From the IMG/VR virus record IMGVR_UViG_3300006789_000221, positions 1 to 21,304 of that record: a stretch of 21,304 bases of DNA; one strand, 5' to 3'. Position 1 is the stretch's first letter, and every line of letters begins with the position of its first letter. The stretch comes from a virus. The notes beneath the pieces were generated by a model. It did no database searches, was not told where the DNA came from, and saw nothing but the letters and a program-made list of their open reading frames with translations. This document shows, one piece after another, positions 7,010-14,778 of the stretch. Made by a program: the position numbers and the translations under genes.

Positions 7010-8075
7010 AACCTAATTTCCTCCCTATGGTTTCAATAACTGGAATTGTAACAGTTCTACCACATCTCTCCCATCGTTCTGAATTAGATACCAATGTACC
7101 GTCATCATAATACTTTGTGAAATCATCTGGAAGTCCTTGCAATCTTTCACATTCTAACGGAGTGAGTTTTCGTATATCATTGTATCCGTTAGATTCAGTA
7201 TACACTCCATGACGGTCTTGTACACCTACTGTATGAGCTATCTCACCGTCCTCTTTGAATCTCCTTCCTCTTTGTCTTTTATCTACTCTATCTGGAGTTA
7301 AACAGGGTTTTACAACGAAAGGTACGTTATTACCGCCAGTTCCCATATTTGCAGTAAGTGTTGGGACACCATCACCTTTATGGTCTCTGAAATAACCCCT
7401 TCTCCATTGTTTTATGAAAGTCCTAGTTCCACCACCTTTTGTGTAATGAGCGTCTAGAGTTCCTGTGTATTTATTACCTTTGTTATAAATCCCTTCCCTG
7501 CCTTTTTGTTCTTCATATCCTTTTTTACCATTCTGTCCTTCTGAGCCTCCGATAGGAAAAACTTTTGGTCTGGATTCTGTTCTAAGATTTCCAACAATGA
7601 ATAACCTTTCCCTGTGTTGTGGGACTCCGAAGTTTTTGCTGTTAAGCACTTCCCATTGAACGTCATACCCAAGTTCATCCAACGAAGAGAGGATGACTGA
7701 CATAGTTCTTCCGTTGTCGTGATTGAGGAGTCCTTTGACGTTCTCAAGGAGCACATAAGGGATTTTTGTAGACCGTAAGATTTTGCAGATTTCAAAAAAG
7801 AGTGTTCCTCTGGTGTCAGATGTACAGAATCCTGTTTGCTTTCCTGCAACGCTAAAAGTTGCACAAGGAAATCCTGCGGTGAGTAAATCTGCTTTAGGGA
7901 TTTCTTCTCCTGTGACTTCTCTAATATCTTGCTCATTAGGATATTCTCCAAAATTACGTTTATAAATTCTTCTAGGTCTTTCTAACCACTCATTAGCCCA
8001 TACACATTCATGTCCTGCTAACTCTAAACCTACTCGGAAACCACCAATTCCTGCAAACAGTTCTATGAATTTCAT
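6996..8075 (-). CDS. dcm: DNA (cytosine-5-)-methyltransferase
   Basis: A 359-aa protein with the ordered C5-methyltransferase motifs: I FAGIGGFRVGLE (7-18), IV GFPCATFS with catalytic Cys71, VI ENVKG (111-115), VIII QHRERLFIVG (153-162), a variable target-recognition region (about 190-300), IX RKLTPLECERLQGLPDDF, and X CGRTVTIPV. It methylates the C5 of cytosine in a specific short site, most likely to shield phage DNA from host restriction. No cognate restriction enzyme is present. In motif X the usual Asn of the GN[AS]V element is Arg (GRTV), a departure from the family. The start is the first ATG. The recognition site cannot be read from the sequence. Confidence 0.92.
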   Translation of the reverse strand: MKFIELFAGIGGFRVGLELAGHECVWANEWLERPRRIYKRNFGEYPNEQDIREVTGEEIPKADLLTAGFPCATFSVAGKQTGFCTSDTRGTLFFEICKILRSTKIPYVLLENVKGLLNHDNGRTMSVILSSLDELGYDVQWEVLNSKNFGVPQHRERLFIVGNLRTESRPKVFPIGGSEGQNGKKGYEEQKGREGIYNKGNKYTGTLDAHYTKGGGTRTFIKQWRRGYFRDHKGDGVPTLTANMGTGGNNVPFVVKPCLTPDRVDKRQRGRRFKEDGEIAHTVGVQDRHGVYTESNGYNDIRKLTPLECERLQGLPDDFTKYYDDGTLVSNSERWERCGRTVTIPVIETIGRKLGYEWY

Positions 8076-8078
8076 AAA

Positions 8079-9134
8079 TCACCCGAACCTCCTTTTTCTT
8101 TTTGGTTTAATTTTGTCTTCTATTTCATTCCAATCTTTTTCAACCATTGTCACTAATTTTTTGTATTCTTCATTGTCATCTTCTAGGTGTTTAACCAAAT
8201 CAAGCCTTTTAAATTCTACTCCATTCCAATTAATTTCCCTAGCAGTTCCGTACATATAAGTTAGCATACTCCCAATATCATCAACTCCATAATCAAATAA
8301 TATATCGAATTCTGCTTCACGAAATGGTTTTGCTACCTTGTTACGATTGAGTTTGGCTTTTGTTCTGACACCATAGACTTTCTTTTTTGACTTAAATTCC
8401 TTACTTAATTTTCCTACTTGTGCTAACCATACTACTTGATGTGTATAAAAATCTAAGGCTTTTCCTCCAACACGATAATGCTTTGCTCCGAACAACCCTG
8501 CATTAATGTTCTCCCTGACTTGGCTTATACAAATCATTGTAGCATCTTTTCCTTCCATATACTCACACGCTCTAGGGAAGAGAGTACTTGAGAAATATTT
8601 TTGTTTTTCCATTCCATAACTACCATCTTGATCTTTGTCCTTTTTTATTGATTCTTCTGCTCTTTTTTTGCTTGCAGTAGAACTCATGGCATCTATAGAA
8701 TCTATTACATAAAGTAAAAATTCACCTTTGTTTAAATTTTTAACTCTCTTCAAGTAATCTCTTCCCAAAGTTTCTGCTGTATCAAATCTTACCCATTCAA
8801 TGTTTTTAACGAAATCTTCTCCGTACATTTCTTCAATGGGAAAATCCATGACACCTTCCACATTATTGTAAACTATTGTAACCTTTTTTACGGAAGGAAA
8901 TAAATCTGTTGTCTTTTTATTAAGGTTATAATAAACTTGAGCACAAGCTTCAAGAGCAAGGAGGGTTTTACCACTACTGCCATCACCTACTAGGTTGATT
9001 ATGCGACCTCTTGCATAACCACCGTCCTTTCCCTTTCCACTCATCGCTAAATTGAGTAATACAGAGCCTGTGTCAATAAACTCCACCCTACTTTTTTTCT
9101 TACTAACTACCTTTTCATTTTTTGTTTTTACCAT
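8079..9134 (-). CDS. RecA/UvsX-like recombinase
   Basis: A 351-aa strand-exchange ATPase. Walker A is GDGSSGKT (50-57), the catalytic-glutamate region is YNNVEGVMD (Glu93), Walker B is LLYVIDSID (140-148), and the L2 loop start is ISQVREN (203-209), followed by GGKALDFYTHQ. It has a basic Lys/Arg-rich C-terminus (KPKRKRRFG) in place of the acidic tail of bacterial RecA. It acts on ssDNA with the SSB encoded two genes upstream, in recombination-dependent replication and repair. The start is the ATG with AAGGG upstream, overlapping the preceding gene by 20 bp. The first 19 bases around its start are the same as those at the SSB start. Confidence 0.93.
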   Translation of the reverse strand: MVKTKNEKVVSKKKSRVEFIDTGSVLLNLAMSGKGKDGGYARGRIINLVGDGSSGKTLLALEACAQVYYNLNKKTTDLFPSVKKVTIVYNNVEGVMDFPIEEMYGEDFVKNIEWVRFDTAETLGRDYLKRVKNLNKGEFLLYVIDSIDAMSSTASKKRAEESIKKDKDQDGSYGMEKQKYFSSTLFPRACEYMEGKDATMICISQVRENINAGLFGAKHYRVGGKALDFYTHQVVWLAQVGKLSKEFKSKKKVYGVRTKAKLNRNKVAKPFREAEFDILFDYGVDDIGSMLTYMYGTAREINWNGVEFKRLDLVKHLEDDNEEYKKLVTMVEKDWNEIEDKIKPKRKRRFG

Positions 9135-9567
9135 TTTTTCCCTTCACACTCTCTTGGATATGCTCTCTAATAGCTTTCTTCTCTTCTGGTGTTTTAGGTT
9201 CGGCATTTAAACCATTTATCAAAAGAGTAGTAAGATTCTCTAATGAAGTTTTCTTCTGAGACAACGCATTCACACTAGCTCTAGCATTACTTATTTCAAA
9301 ATTTAAATCTATTATGGCTTGGTCACTTTCCAAAGCTCTTCCCAATCCTGCATCACTAATAAATTTCCCCATTGTTCGTTTATAATCAGCAGTAATTTCT
9401 CTAGCTCGTACACTCTTTAAAGAATCTCTTTTATGAATCAGTTCAGATACCCTTAAAGAATTTTCTAAGAACATTACTGGTTGGACATTCCATTCATATT
9501 GAAGATTGTTTTCATTAATGACAGTTTCATCTATTGCTTTTTCTTTATCCCATTTTTCCATTTTCAT
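9115..9567 (-). CDS. Coiled-coil protein between SSB and recombinase, candidate recombination mediator
   Basis: About 150 aa, strongly helical and charged, with coiled-coil character at about 65-125 and a Lys-rich C-terminus (KGKNGKNKK). No catalytic motif is seen and I do not recognise the family. Its place between the gp32-like SSB and the recombinase is where a loader such as T4 UvsY would be expected to work functionally, but this is guilt by association only. The start is unclear: a GTG at 9573 or ATGs at 9567 and 9561 are possible; I chose the 9567 ATG, which has GTGGGA upstream. It overlaps the recombinase start by 20 bp. Confidence 0.7.
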   Translation of the reverse strand: MKMEKWDKEKAIDETVINENNLQYEWNVQPVMFLENSLRVSELIHKRDSLKSVRAREITADYKRTMGKFISDAGLGRALESDQAIIDLNFEISNARASVNALSQKKTSLENLTTLLINGLNAEPKTPEEKKAIREHIQESVKGKNGKNKK

Positions 9568-9575
9568 TCCCACAT

Positions 9576-10484
9576 TTAAGTTAATGATTGATTTAAGATT
9601 TTATGTTCTTTTCTACAAGCTCTTTTTACTTTAGTATTACACTCACCACATTCATCTTCTTCTTTGTAATCCTCACCAAATTCAAACCCTTCTGGACAAT
9701 CATCTTCAGAAAGGTCTATCTCTGGTAGCTCATCTTCAATAGGAATGTCAACTAATTTTACTGGTTCAGAACTACCTGAACTTTCCTCTTCCTTTGTTTT
9801 TGTAACTCCTGTGAACTCAGCTTTAATAGTATCATAATCTGCGTAATTGAGCACACTTTCAAATGGGATCAAATTTTCCAACATTTCTTCTGTGAAATCC
9901 TTCTTTCCCAATGGTGTTGAAGGGTGGTCTAGTGATACTGATTTGTACCTAGTATTCCGTACACCTAACCCTTTTCTTACTATAATAACATCAAATCCTT
10001 TATGAATGTCAGTTATATCTACCATCTCTCTTGTACGTCTGTTAAGGCATAAACTGATTAAAGGATCACCGACACTTGAAGTGGGAGAATCGTATAATTT
10101 AATTCCGTCTTCTTCTTTATCCCTATCAAGAACAAAGAACAAGGTTCTACTGGCAGGTCTTAGACCTTTAGCTTCTTCTTCTCTTCCTGCTTGAGACAAT
10201 TTGCTTGACTCTTCACATATTGGACAACTCTCACCTTTCATTCTACTCAAACACAGGAAAGCACTTTTATCTGCTCCTATATTGTAATGAACAAATATGT
10301 CCATAGCGAAATCATGGTCTTGATCATAAGCAGGGAGAACTCTTATAAAATTATCCCCTTCTACTGTTTTATAACTTTTAAGGTCATCACTTTTAGTCAA
10401 ATACCATGTACCCTTGCTTTGTCCTGCATTTTCAATTCTTTCTTTCAGTCTGTTAGCATTAAAATTACTTTTTGTTTTTACCAT
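9576..10484 (-). CDS. gp32-like single-stranded DNA-binding protein
   Basis: A 302-aa protein, almost the same length as T4 gp32. The zinc ligands are His66, Cys78, Cys87 and Cys90 (HYN...CLS...SCPIC), close to the T4 gp32 arrangement. A basic N-terminal arm (MVKTKSNFNANRLKERI) would give cooperative binding. An OB-like core extends to about residue 215, followed by a long acidic tail (about 225-280) of the kind that contacts other replication proteins. Unusually, the tail ends in an extra Cys-rich basic segment (CGECNTKVKRACRKEH) that could bind a second metal. The ribosome binding site is AAAGGAAG. It covers ssDNA in replication and recombination with the polymerase, helicase and recombinase encoded nearby. 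Confidence 0.9.
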   Translation of the reverse strand: MVKTKSNFNANRLKERIENAGQSKGTWYLTKSDDLKSYKTVEGDNFIRVLPAYDQDHDFAMDIFVHYNIGADKSAFLCLSRMKGESCPICEESSKLSQAGREEEAKGLRPASRTLFFVLDRDKEEDGIKLYDSPTSSVGDPLISLCLNRRTREMVDITDIHKGFDVIIVRKGLGVRNTRYKSVSLDHPSTPLGKKDFTEEMLENLIPFESVLNYADYDTIKAEFTGVTKTKEEESSGSSEPVKLVDIPIEDELPEIDLSEDDCPEGFEFGEDYKEEDECGECNTKVKRACRKEHKILNQSLT

Positions 10485-10508
10485 TTTGTCTTCCTTTCTT
10501 TTTAGAAT

Positions 10509-10712
10509 TTATTTTTCAATTTGATAAGAGTAAAGCTTACTATTCATTTTTCTTCCATTTTCCAAACAATTCTTTATCTCAATCCTCGTTTTTGATTCCA
10601 ATGAATTGGTGAATGAATAGAACGGCACTAAAATTTGTGTTGCTTTTGGTAAGGATATTTTATCAATAAATTCTCCTGTTTCTGTATGAGTTCTTACCAC
10701 TTTTGTTTTCAT
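10509..10712 (-). CDS. 67-aa hypothetical protein, first gene of the SSB/recombinase unit
   Basis: A small, slightly basic protein beginning MKTKVVRTHTETGEFIDKIS. It has no membrane segment, signal or recognisable motif. The ribosome binding site is strong (GAAAGGAGAAAA before ATG), and it lies just downstream of a near-consensus promoter at 10774-10746, so it is the first gene of the unit leading to the SSB and recombinase. The function is unknown. Confidence 0.75.
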   Translation of the reverse strand: MKTKVVRTHTETGEFIDKISLPKATQILVPFYSFTNSLESKTRIEIKNCLENGRKMNSKLYSYQIEK

Positions 10713-10745
10713 TTTTCTCCTTTCGTTTAATAAATTATATAATAT

Positions 10746-10774
10746 ATTATACAGGAAACTCCAAAGAAAGTCAA
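10746..10774 (-). promoter_or_regulatory. Sigma70-type promoter for the SSB/recombinase unit
   Basis: Reading leftward: -35 TTGACT (10774-10769), 17-bp spacer, -10 TATAAT (10751-10746). Predicted transcription starts near 10739, ahead of the 67-aa gene at 10712. The TGA stop codon of the polymerase gene lies within the -35 box. Confidence 0.85.
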
Positions 10775-13062
10775 GCTAATTTTTGTTGTTTACGACATTT
10801 TTTTTCTAGCTTTAATTCCTTCTGTTCGTACCAATTCTTTCCGATACAGCACTCTATTTCAAGGTTCACATTTACAAAATCAAAATCCCAATTAGTCATT
10901 ATTTTCTTTATTCGTTTGTATGTCCTTAGAATATTGTCTTTATGCACATATAAAGTTATATCATCGTGAATTATCAACGGAATTTTATACCCCTCTCTAG
11001 AGGCTTCAATCATTGAAAGTAGGCATAGATCACTGGCGAGACTCTGAACAGGTGTGTTTATCATTTGGTTGTAATCAAGAGGAGCATGTCTTTTCCTTCC
11101 TAACAAGCTCTCAACATAATGATGCCTATTATAAAATTGTTCCAATCTTTTCTGCCACCTTTTAATATTTGGATACATAGTAAACAATTCTTTTTGTGCT
11201 TTCTCAATCTTAGTTTGGTCTATTTCAAGGTTCTTTGCAATTGATTTATGCCCTGCTCCGTAAAATGATGGGAAGACAAATCCATTTTTACTATCAAATC
11301 TACTGACTTCTTTTTTAGATATGATTGACAATCTATCAGCCCAAAACTGGTGCATATCATAGTTATCATTAATTTGTCTTATAAGTTCTTTGTCCTTACT
11401 TTCCATTGCCATACACCTAACTTCTGCACCTGAGTAATCGAATGACATCAGATAATGGTCTTCTGGAACGACAAACATTTCCCTGATAAAAGCATCCTCT
11501 CGTTTAGGTATGTTTTGTAAATTTGGAGACTGACTTGAAAGTCTCCCTGTTTCTGTAAAGGTTAAATTGTAAGTGGTATGAACTAATCCATCATCATGAA
11601 TATTCTCCTCAAATCCTTCTAGATAAGTTGAGAGTAATTTACTTGCTTTCCTATATTCTAATAGGCTTTTACAAAAAGGAACATCTTTATATCCTTGTAA
11701 CACTTCCGCATCACAACTCTCTGCTCCTGTTGCTGTTTTTTTGAAACCATTCAATTTCAAATCGCCAAACATTATTTTACTTATTTGTTGGGAAGAATTC
11801 AAATTAATTTTTTTATCGTGTTTCTTTTCAAAATTCTTCACTTCATCTAAATTTCTTAGAGTAACTTCAGAAGTTTTTTTTTGAGATCGTACTTTTATTT
11901 TGTTCTTTTTAAGGGTACTTTTATTTACAATAACTCCTTCCATTTCGGATTTAAGAGTGGCATCTGCCCCTTCAAGGAGTATCTTATACACAGACCAATC
12001 TTTTTCATCAAGGAGTGCTGAGAGCTTTTCAAACAATTTAAATGTTAATTTAGCGTCTAGACCATTGTACTTATGAAGAAGTTCTTCAGGACATAGAGAC
12101 ATATCACTTTTGTATTTGTCAGCTTCTTTTATTTTCTCTAGACCAAAGTTGACAAAGGATAGATGGTCTAGACTATGCGTACCTCTTGTCTCATTCAGTA
12201 TATAAGCAAGATATTGAGTATCAATTATGTTATTTTGAATATCTGCATTAAGTCTTTCAAGTGACCATAATTTTTCAAACTTGTAGTTGTGAAATATCTT
12301 TGTCATAAGTCCAGAATTAGATTCAAGTAGGAGTTTCAATTCCTGTTTTATCAAATCAGTCTGATTGGTTTCCCAATAATTCTCAACCATGAATGTATAA
12401 GATTTATCATCGGACAAAGCTATTCCACAGCTAATTATGTAGTTACCATCATTGTATGGTTTTAATCCCTTAGTCTCCCAATCTAGTGCAAAAGGTTTTT
12501 CTTCTTTCCTTACATACTTCAAAAAATCTGTGATGTCTACTGGATTATTTAACACTTCATTATTCTCTGCATAATCCTCATGGAATATTAACCGTTGCTC
12601 TAGTACCCTTCTAGCGAACTTTAAATCTCTTTCAAACACAGGTTCTAAGTGCCTTATTTGTGATTGGTCTGTACTAAAAGTAACCACAACATTACAATTA
12701 CGTTCTTTTAAAGGAATGACATTGTTCCTTAATTTATTGACTCCACCTGATTTTCCTAAGATAGCTTTGCAACTAGCACCACCCATAAGTACTATAAGTT
12801 TAGGATTCATGTTCCTGAGTTCAGCATCTAAGATTTCTTTACATGTTTTAATAGACTTGTCTGAAATCTTAGATGCATTACATTTAAGAACACTTGTGAA
12901 ATAAATCTCATCTTGAGAAAACCCTGCCCTGAGAAATCTTCTAGATAACCTTTTGATATTGACAGGCTGTTCTTCAATTACGACTACATCAGGATTAGGT
13001 TCTCCCACACCAGTAAGACTTTCAGGTTTTCCTCTTTTACATTTTTCACAATTTTTATTCAT
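10771..13062 (-). CDS. polA: DNA polymerase I family (PolA) with N-terminal uracil-DNA-glycosylase-like Fe-S domain
   Basis: The 763-aa replicative polymerase. Residues 1-160 resemble a family-4 uracil-DNA glycosylase and keep four cysteines (5, 8, 61, 74) suited to an iron-sulfur cluster. The catalytic motifs are changed: VIEEQP (29-33) where GEAPG is expected, and FSTDQS where HPS is expected. Exonuclease motifs are DWE (Asp194, Glu196), HNYKFE (Glu263 where Asp is usual) and YNGLD (Tyr332, Asp336). Polymerase motifs are A DYSGAEVR (542-549), B RFDSK...FYG (588-602, one residue longer than in E. coli Pol I) and C HDD (699-701; HDE is usual). There is no 5'-3' exonuclease domain. The ribosome binding site is GAGGAA. 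It synthesises phage DNA with the primase, helicase and SSB encoded alongside. Confidence 0.93.
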   Translation of the reverse strand: MNKNCEKCKRGKPESLTGVGEPNPDVVVIEEQPVNIKRLSRRFLRAGFSQDEIYFTSVLKCNASKISDKSIKTCKEILDAELRNMNPKLIVLMGGASCKAILGKSGGVNKLRNNVIPLKERNCNVVVTFSTDQSQIRHLEPVFERDLKFARRVLEQRLIFHEDYAENNEVLNNPVDITDFLKYVRKEEKPFALDWETKGLKPYNDGNYIISCGIALSDDKSYTFMVENYWETNQTDLIKQELKLLLESNSGLMTKIFHNYKFEKLWSLERLNADIQNNIIDTQYLAYILNETRGTHSLDHLSFVNFGLEKIKEADKYKSDMSLCPEELLHKYNGLDAKLTFKLFEKLSALLDEKDWSVYKILLEGADATLKSEMEGVIVNKSTLKKNKIKVRSQKKTSEVTLRNLDEVKNFEKKHDKKINLNSSQQISKIMFGDLKLNGFKKTATGAESCDAEVLQGYKDVPFCKSLLEYRKASKLLSTYLEGFEENIHDDGLVHTTYNLTFTETGRLSSQSPNLQNIPKREDAFIREMFVVPEDHYLMSFDYSGAEVRCMAMESKDKELIRQINDNYDMHQFWADRLSIISKKEVSRFDSKNGFVFPSFYGAGHKSIAKNLEIDQTKIEKAQKELFTMYPNIKRWQKRLEQFYNRHHYVESLLGRKRHAPLDYNQMINTPVQSLASDLCLLSMIEASREGYKIPLIIHDDITLYVHKDNILRTYKRIKKIMTNWDFDFVNVNLEIECCIGKNWYEQKELKLEKKCRKQQKLA

Positions 13063-13064
13063 TT

Positions 13065-13277
13065 TTATTCCTCTTTTATAGATTCTATACCATTCTTTTT
13101 AATTTTGTCTAGCAAGAGTATTGGACTTGGTTCTCTGAATTCATTGCCACTATAACCATCCATATACCCTCTGAAAGCGTTTATCTCTGGAAGTGTAAAT
13201 GGTGGAAGACATTGTCTACCATTCTCCTTGTGTTGTTTCCCAAGTATATAATTATATTCGTAAACAGTCATCTTCAT
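13065..13277 (-). CDS. 70-aa hypothetical protein
   Basis: A small soluble protein, MKMTVYEYNYILGKQHKENG at its start, rich in aromatic residues with a central PPFTLPEINAFRGYMDGYSG segment that looks compact and helical. Two ATGs are possible (13277 and 13271); GGAAGGAG lies just upstream of both. It ends 2 bp before the polymerase ATG, so its stop overlaps the polymerase ribosome binding site, implying coupled translation. I do not recognise the family. Confidence 0.7.
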   Translation of the reverse strand: MKMTVYEYNYILGKQHKENGRQCLPPFTLPEINAFRGYMDGYSGNEFREPSPILLLDKIKKNGIESIKEE

Positions 13278-13755
13278 ACACTCCTTCCATTTTTATTCTG
13301 CGTTCTTTGTTTTTTTCTGGTTTCTTTTCTTTTTTGTTAGTTGGCACTTCAGTCATGTGGAAAGCACCATTCATATCCGTTACAAAAGCCATCTTATGGT
13401 GTAAATCCAACCCTACTACTATCCCACAGCCTGTTACTATTCTCCAATTATTACTTATCATCTGAGTCAGTTTTCCAAACCGCATCCAATTGTGATCAAT
13501 TTCTGAATAAGATTGACCAGTATGAAATAATAAAACAGGATATTGGGCATCAGAACTTTCACATGTGAATGAGAAACCCAATCTGGTGAGTACGACATCT
13601 TCATTCAATTCTTTTATTATAGCGTCAATCGTTGTTGGATGAGTCATGCTCTGATTATTTAATGGTTTATCAGCAAATACTTTAGTCATCATTCCTAAAA
13701 ACATTGTTAATGATACTCCAACCAAAACCATGCTTGCAATCTTTTTACTTATCAT
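13252..13755 (-). CDS. Predicted exported protein of unknown function
   Basis: A 167-aa protein with a textbook signal peptide: a short basic start (MISKKIAS), a hydrophobic core to about residue 24 (MVLVGVSLTMFLGMM) and a likely cleavage after VFA near residue 28. The mature part is about 110 residues of mixed structure with two cysteines and a patch around GCGIVVGLDLHHKMAFVTDM, then a strongly basic tail (NKKEKKPEKNKERR). No known domain is recognised. An exported protein inside a replication operon is unexpected; superinfection exclusion or envelope modification is a guess. The ATG has GGAGAAG upstream and overlaps the previous gene by 11 bp. Confidence 0.75.
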   Translation of the reverse strand: MISKKIASMVLVGVSLTMFLGMMTKVFADKPLNNQSMTHPTTIDAIIKELNEDVVLTRLGFSFTCESSDAQYPVLLFHTGQSYSEIDHNWMRFGKLTQMISNNWRIVTGCGIVVGLDLHHKMAFVTDMNGAFHMTEVPTNKKEKKPEKNKERRIKMEGVYEDDCLRI

Positions 13756-14314
13756 TATGTTCTTCTCCCTCTACTTGTATTTTAGAATTTCTATAACGCT
13801 TCCCTTTTACTGTCTCTTCTATGAAGTAAACACCATTACAATTCCTGATAAACTCATGATCTAACCTTGCCAATATTACTCTCATGTAACAGACTTTATT
13901 AGCAAGTGCTTTGTAAGTTATATCACATTCAAAATACTCAGAAAGATGCCTCATTATATCGTATGAACTAGCTCCCTCAGTTTTTTTTAAATATCTGTAA
14001 ACTATGTCACATTTAGTATGCCTTTTAAAAGGCTGTGTCAATCTTTTATTCCTGTACTTCACTTTTTTTGGTTTTATATGAACTTTCTTCTTTTTCTTGT
14101 ACTCACTTACTCTAGGTCTATAACCTGCTCCAACTCCTTTAGTGAATTCCCTGCATTTTGAATGGTATGCCAAAGAATCTACCCTGCAAAGTTGGCAATC
14201 CTTACTATCCTTGTTCCAGAGCTTTCCAAATTCTTCGCATTTGATTATCACTCCCAAAGATTTAGCAATTTTCCTACCATACTTTTCGATTATTTTATCA
14301 TCAAATCTAGGCAT
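13745..14314 (-). CDS. Basic zinc-finger/helix-turn-helix-like protein of unknown function
   Basis: A 189-aa protein in three parts: an N-terminal helical region with a possible metal site (CEEFGKLW...CQLCRVDSLAYHSKC, residues about 26-54), a very basic linker (KKKKKVHIKPKKVKYRNKR, about 73-91), and a C-terminal winged-helix-like segment (about 100-170: IVYRYLKKTEGASSYDIMRHL...YKALANKVCYMRVILARL, then a wing NCNGVYFIEE). The character suggests nucleic-acid binding, perhaps transcription or replication control. The ATG has AAGGA upstream and overlaps the previous stop (ATGCCTAG). I cannot name a family. Confidence 0.7.
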   Translation of the reverse strand: MPRFDDKIIEKYGRKIAKSLGVIIKCEEFGKLWNKDSKDCQLCRVDSLAYHSKCREFTKGVGAGYRPRVSEYKKKKKVHIKPKKVKYRNKRLTQPFKRHTKCDIVYRYLKKTEGASSYDIMRHLSEYFECDITYKALANKVCYMRVILARLDHEFIRNCNGVYFIEETVKGKRYRNSKIQVEGEEHNDK

Positions 14315-14573
14315 TTGTTTTCCTTACCATAGCGTCCTCATGTATCTTTCTTAATTTAGGATTGTTCATCCACCTTCTAGAATTTGGATCACATTTGTTA
14401 TGTCTGTACAAACCTTTCCCTATGTAAACTACTTTGTCATCCACAGATTTAGATATTTTTTTGTCTGCAACACCTTCAGCTTTCAATTTCTCAAACCTAA
14501 ACCTCTCAAGTATTGGTTTAGCACAAACAAAACATCTAAAGTCCTTTTTCATGATTTTCTTTTTCTTGCCCAT
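14307..14573 (-). CDS. Small basic zinc-finger-like protein
   Basis: An 88-aa, strongly basic protein with CFVC at about residues 14-17 and HNKC at about 58-61, a plausible single treble-clef or ribbon-type metal site separated by a helical segment. The basic N- and C-termini suggest DNA or RNA binding. The ribosome binding site GGAGAGTTT precedes the ATG. It overlaps the next gene by 8 bp. The function is unknown. Confidence 0.75.
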   Translation of the reverse strand: MGKKKKIMKKDFRCFVCAKPILERFRFEKLKAEGVADKKISKSVDDKVVYIGKGLYRHNKCDPNSRRWMNNPKLRKIHEDAMVRKTNA

Positions 14574-14585
14574 AAACTCTCCTAT

Positions 14586-14777
14586 TTAATATTTGAACAA
14601 CAATTTGAGAAGTGTCCAACAGTAGAAATTTATAGCTAACCATATCAATAGCCAACAAAACATTCTCCTTTTAATCTTGTTTCTTGAAATGATACTACAA
14701 AACAATAAATAATTATAGCAGAATTTAATTGTCACGAAAACAGCAAATATTGATACTACCCACATAAGTATTTCCAT
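14586..14777 (-). CDS. Small two-helix membrane protein
   Basis: A 63-aa protein with hydrophobic helices at about 3-30 and 39-61 separated by a basic loop (SRNKIKRR), which by the positive-inside rule should face the cytoplasm. The ribosome binding site is AAAGGAA. No family is recognised. It lies next to another small membrane protein gene, together forming a membrane pair between primase and polymerase. Confidence 0.7.
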   Translation of the reverse strand: MEILMWVVSIFAVFVTIKFCYNYLLFCSIISRNKIKRRMFCWLLIWLAINFYCWTLLKLLFKY

Positions 14778-14778
14778 T

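Noticed and set aside
7454-7951. 165-codon frame within the cytosine methyltransferase gene
   Set aside because: It is a same-strand shadow in another frame of a clear methyltransferase; it carries no motifs of its own.
14013-14041. TTGACA at 14041-14036 with a perfect palindrome GCCTTTTAAAAGGC (14020-14033) in the spacer and TACTAA as a -10
   Set aside because: The -10 matches only half the consensus and the site lies inside a coding gene with no following gene start, unlike the four strong promoters in gaps.
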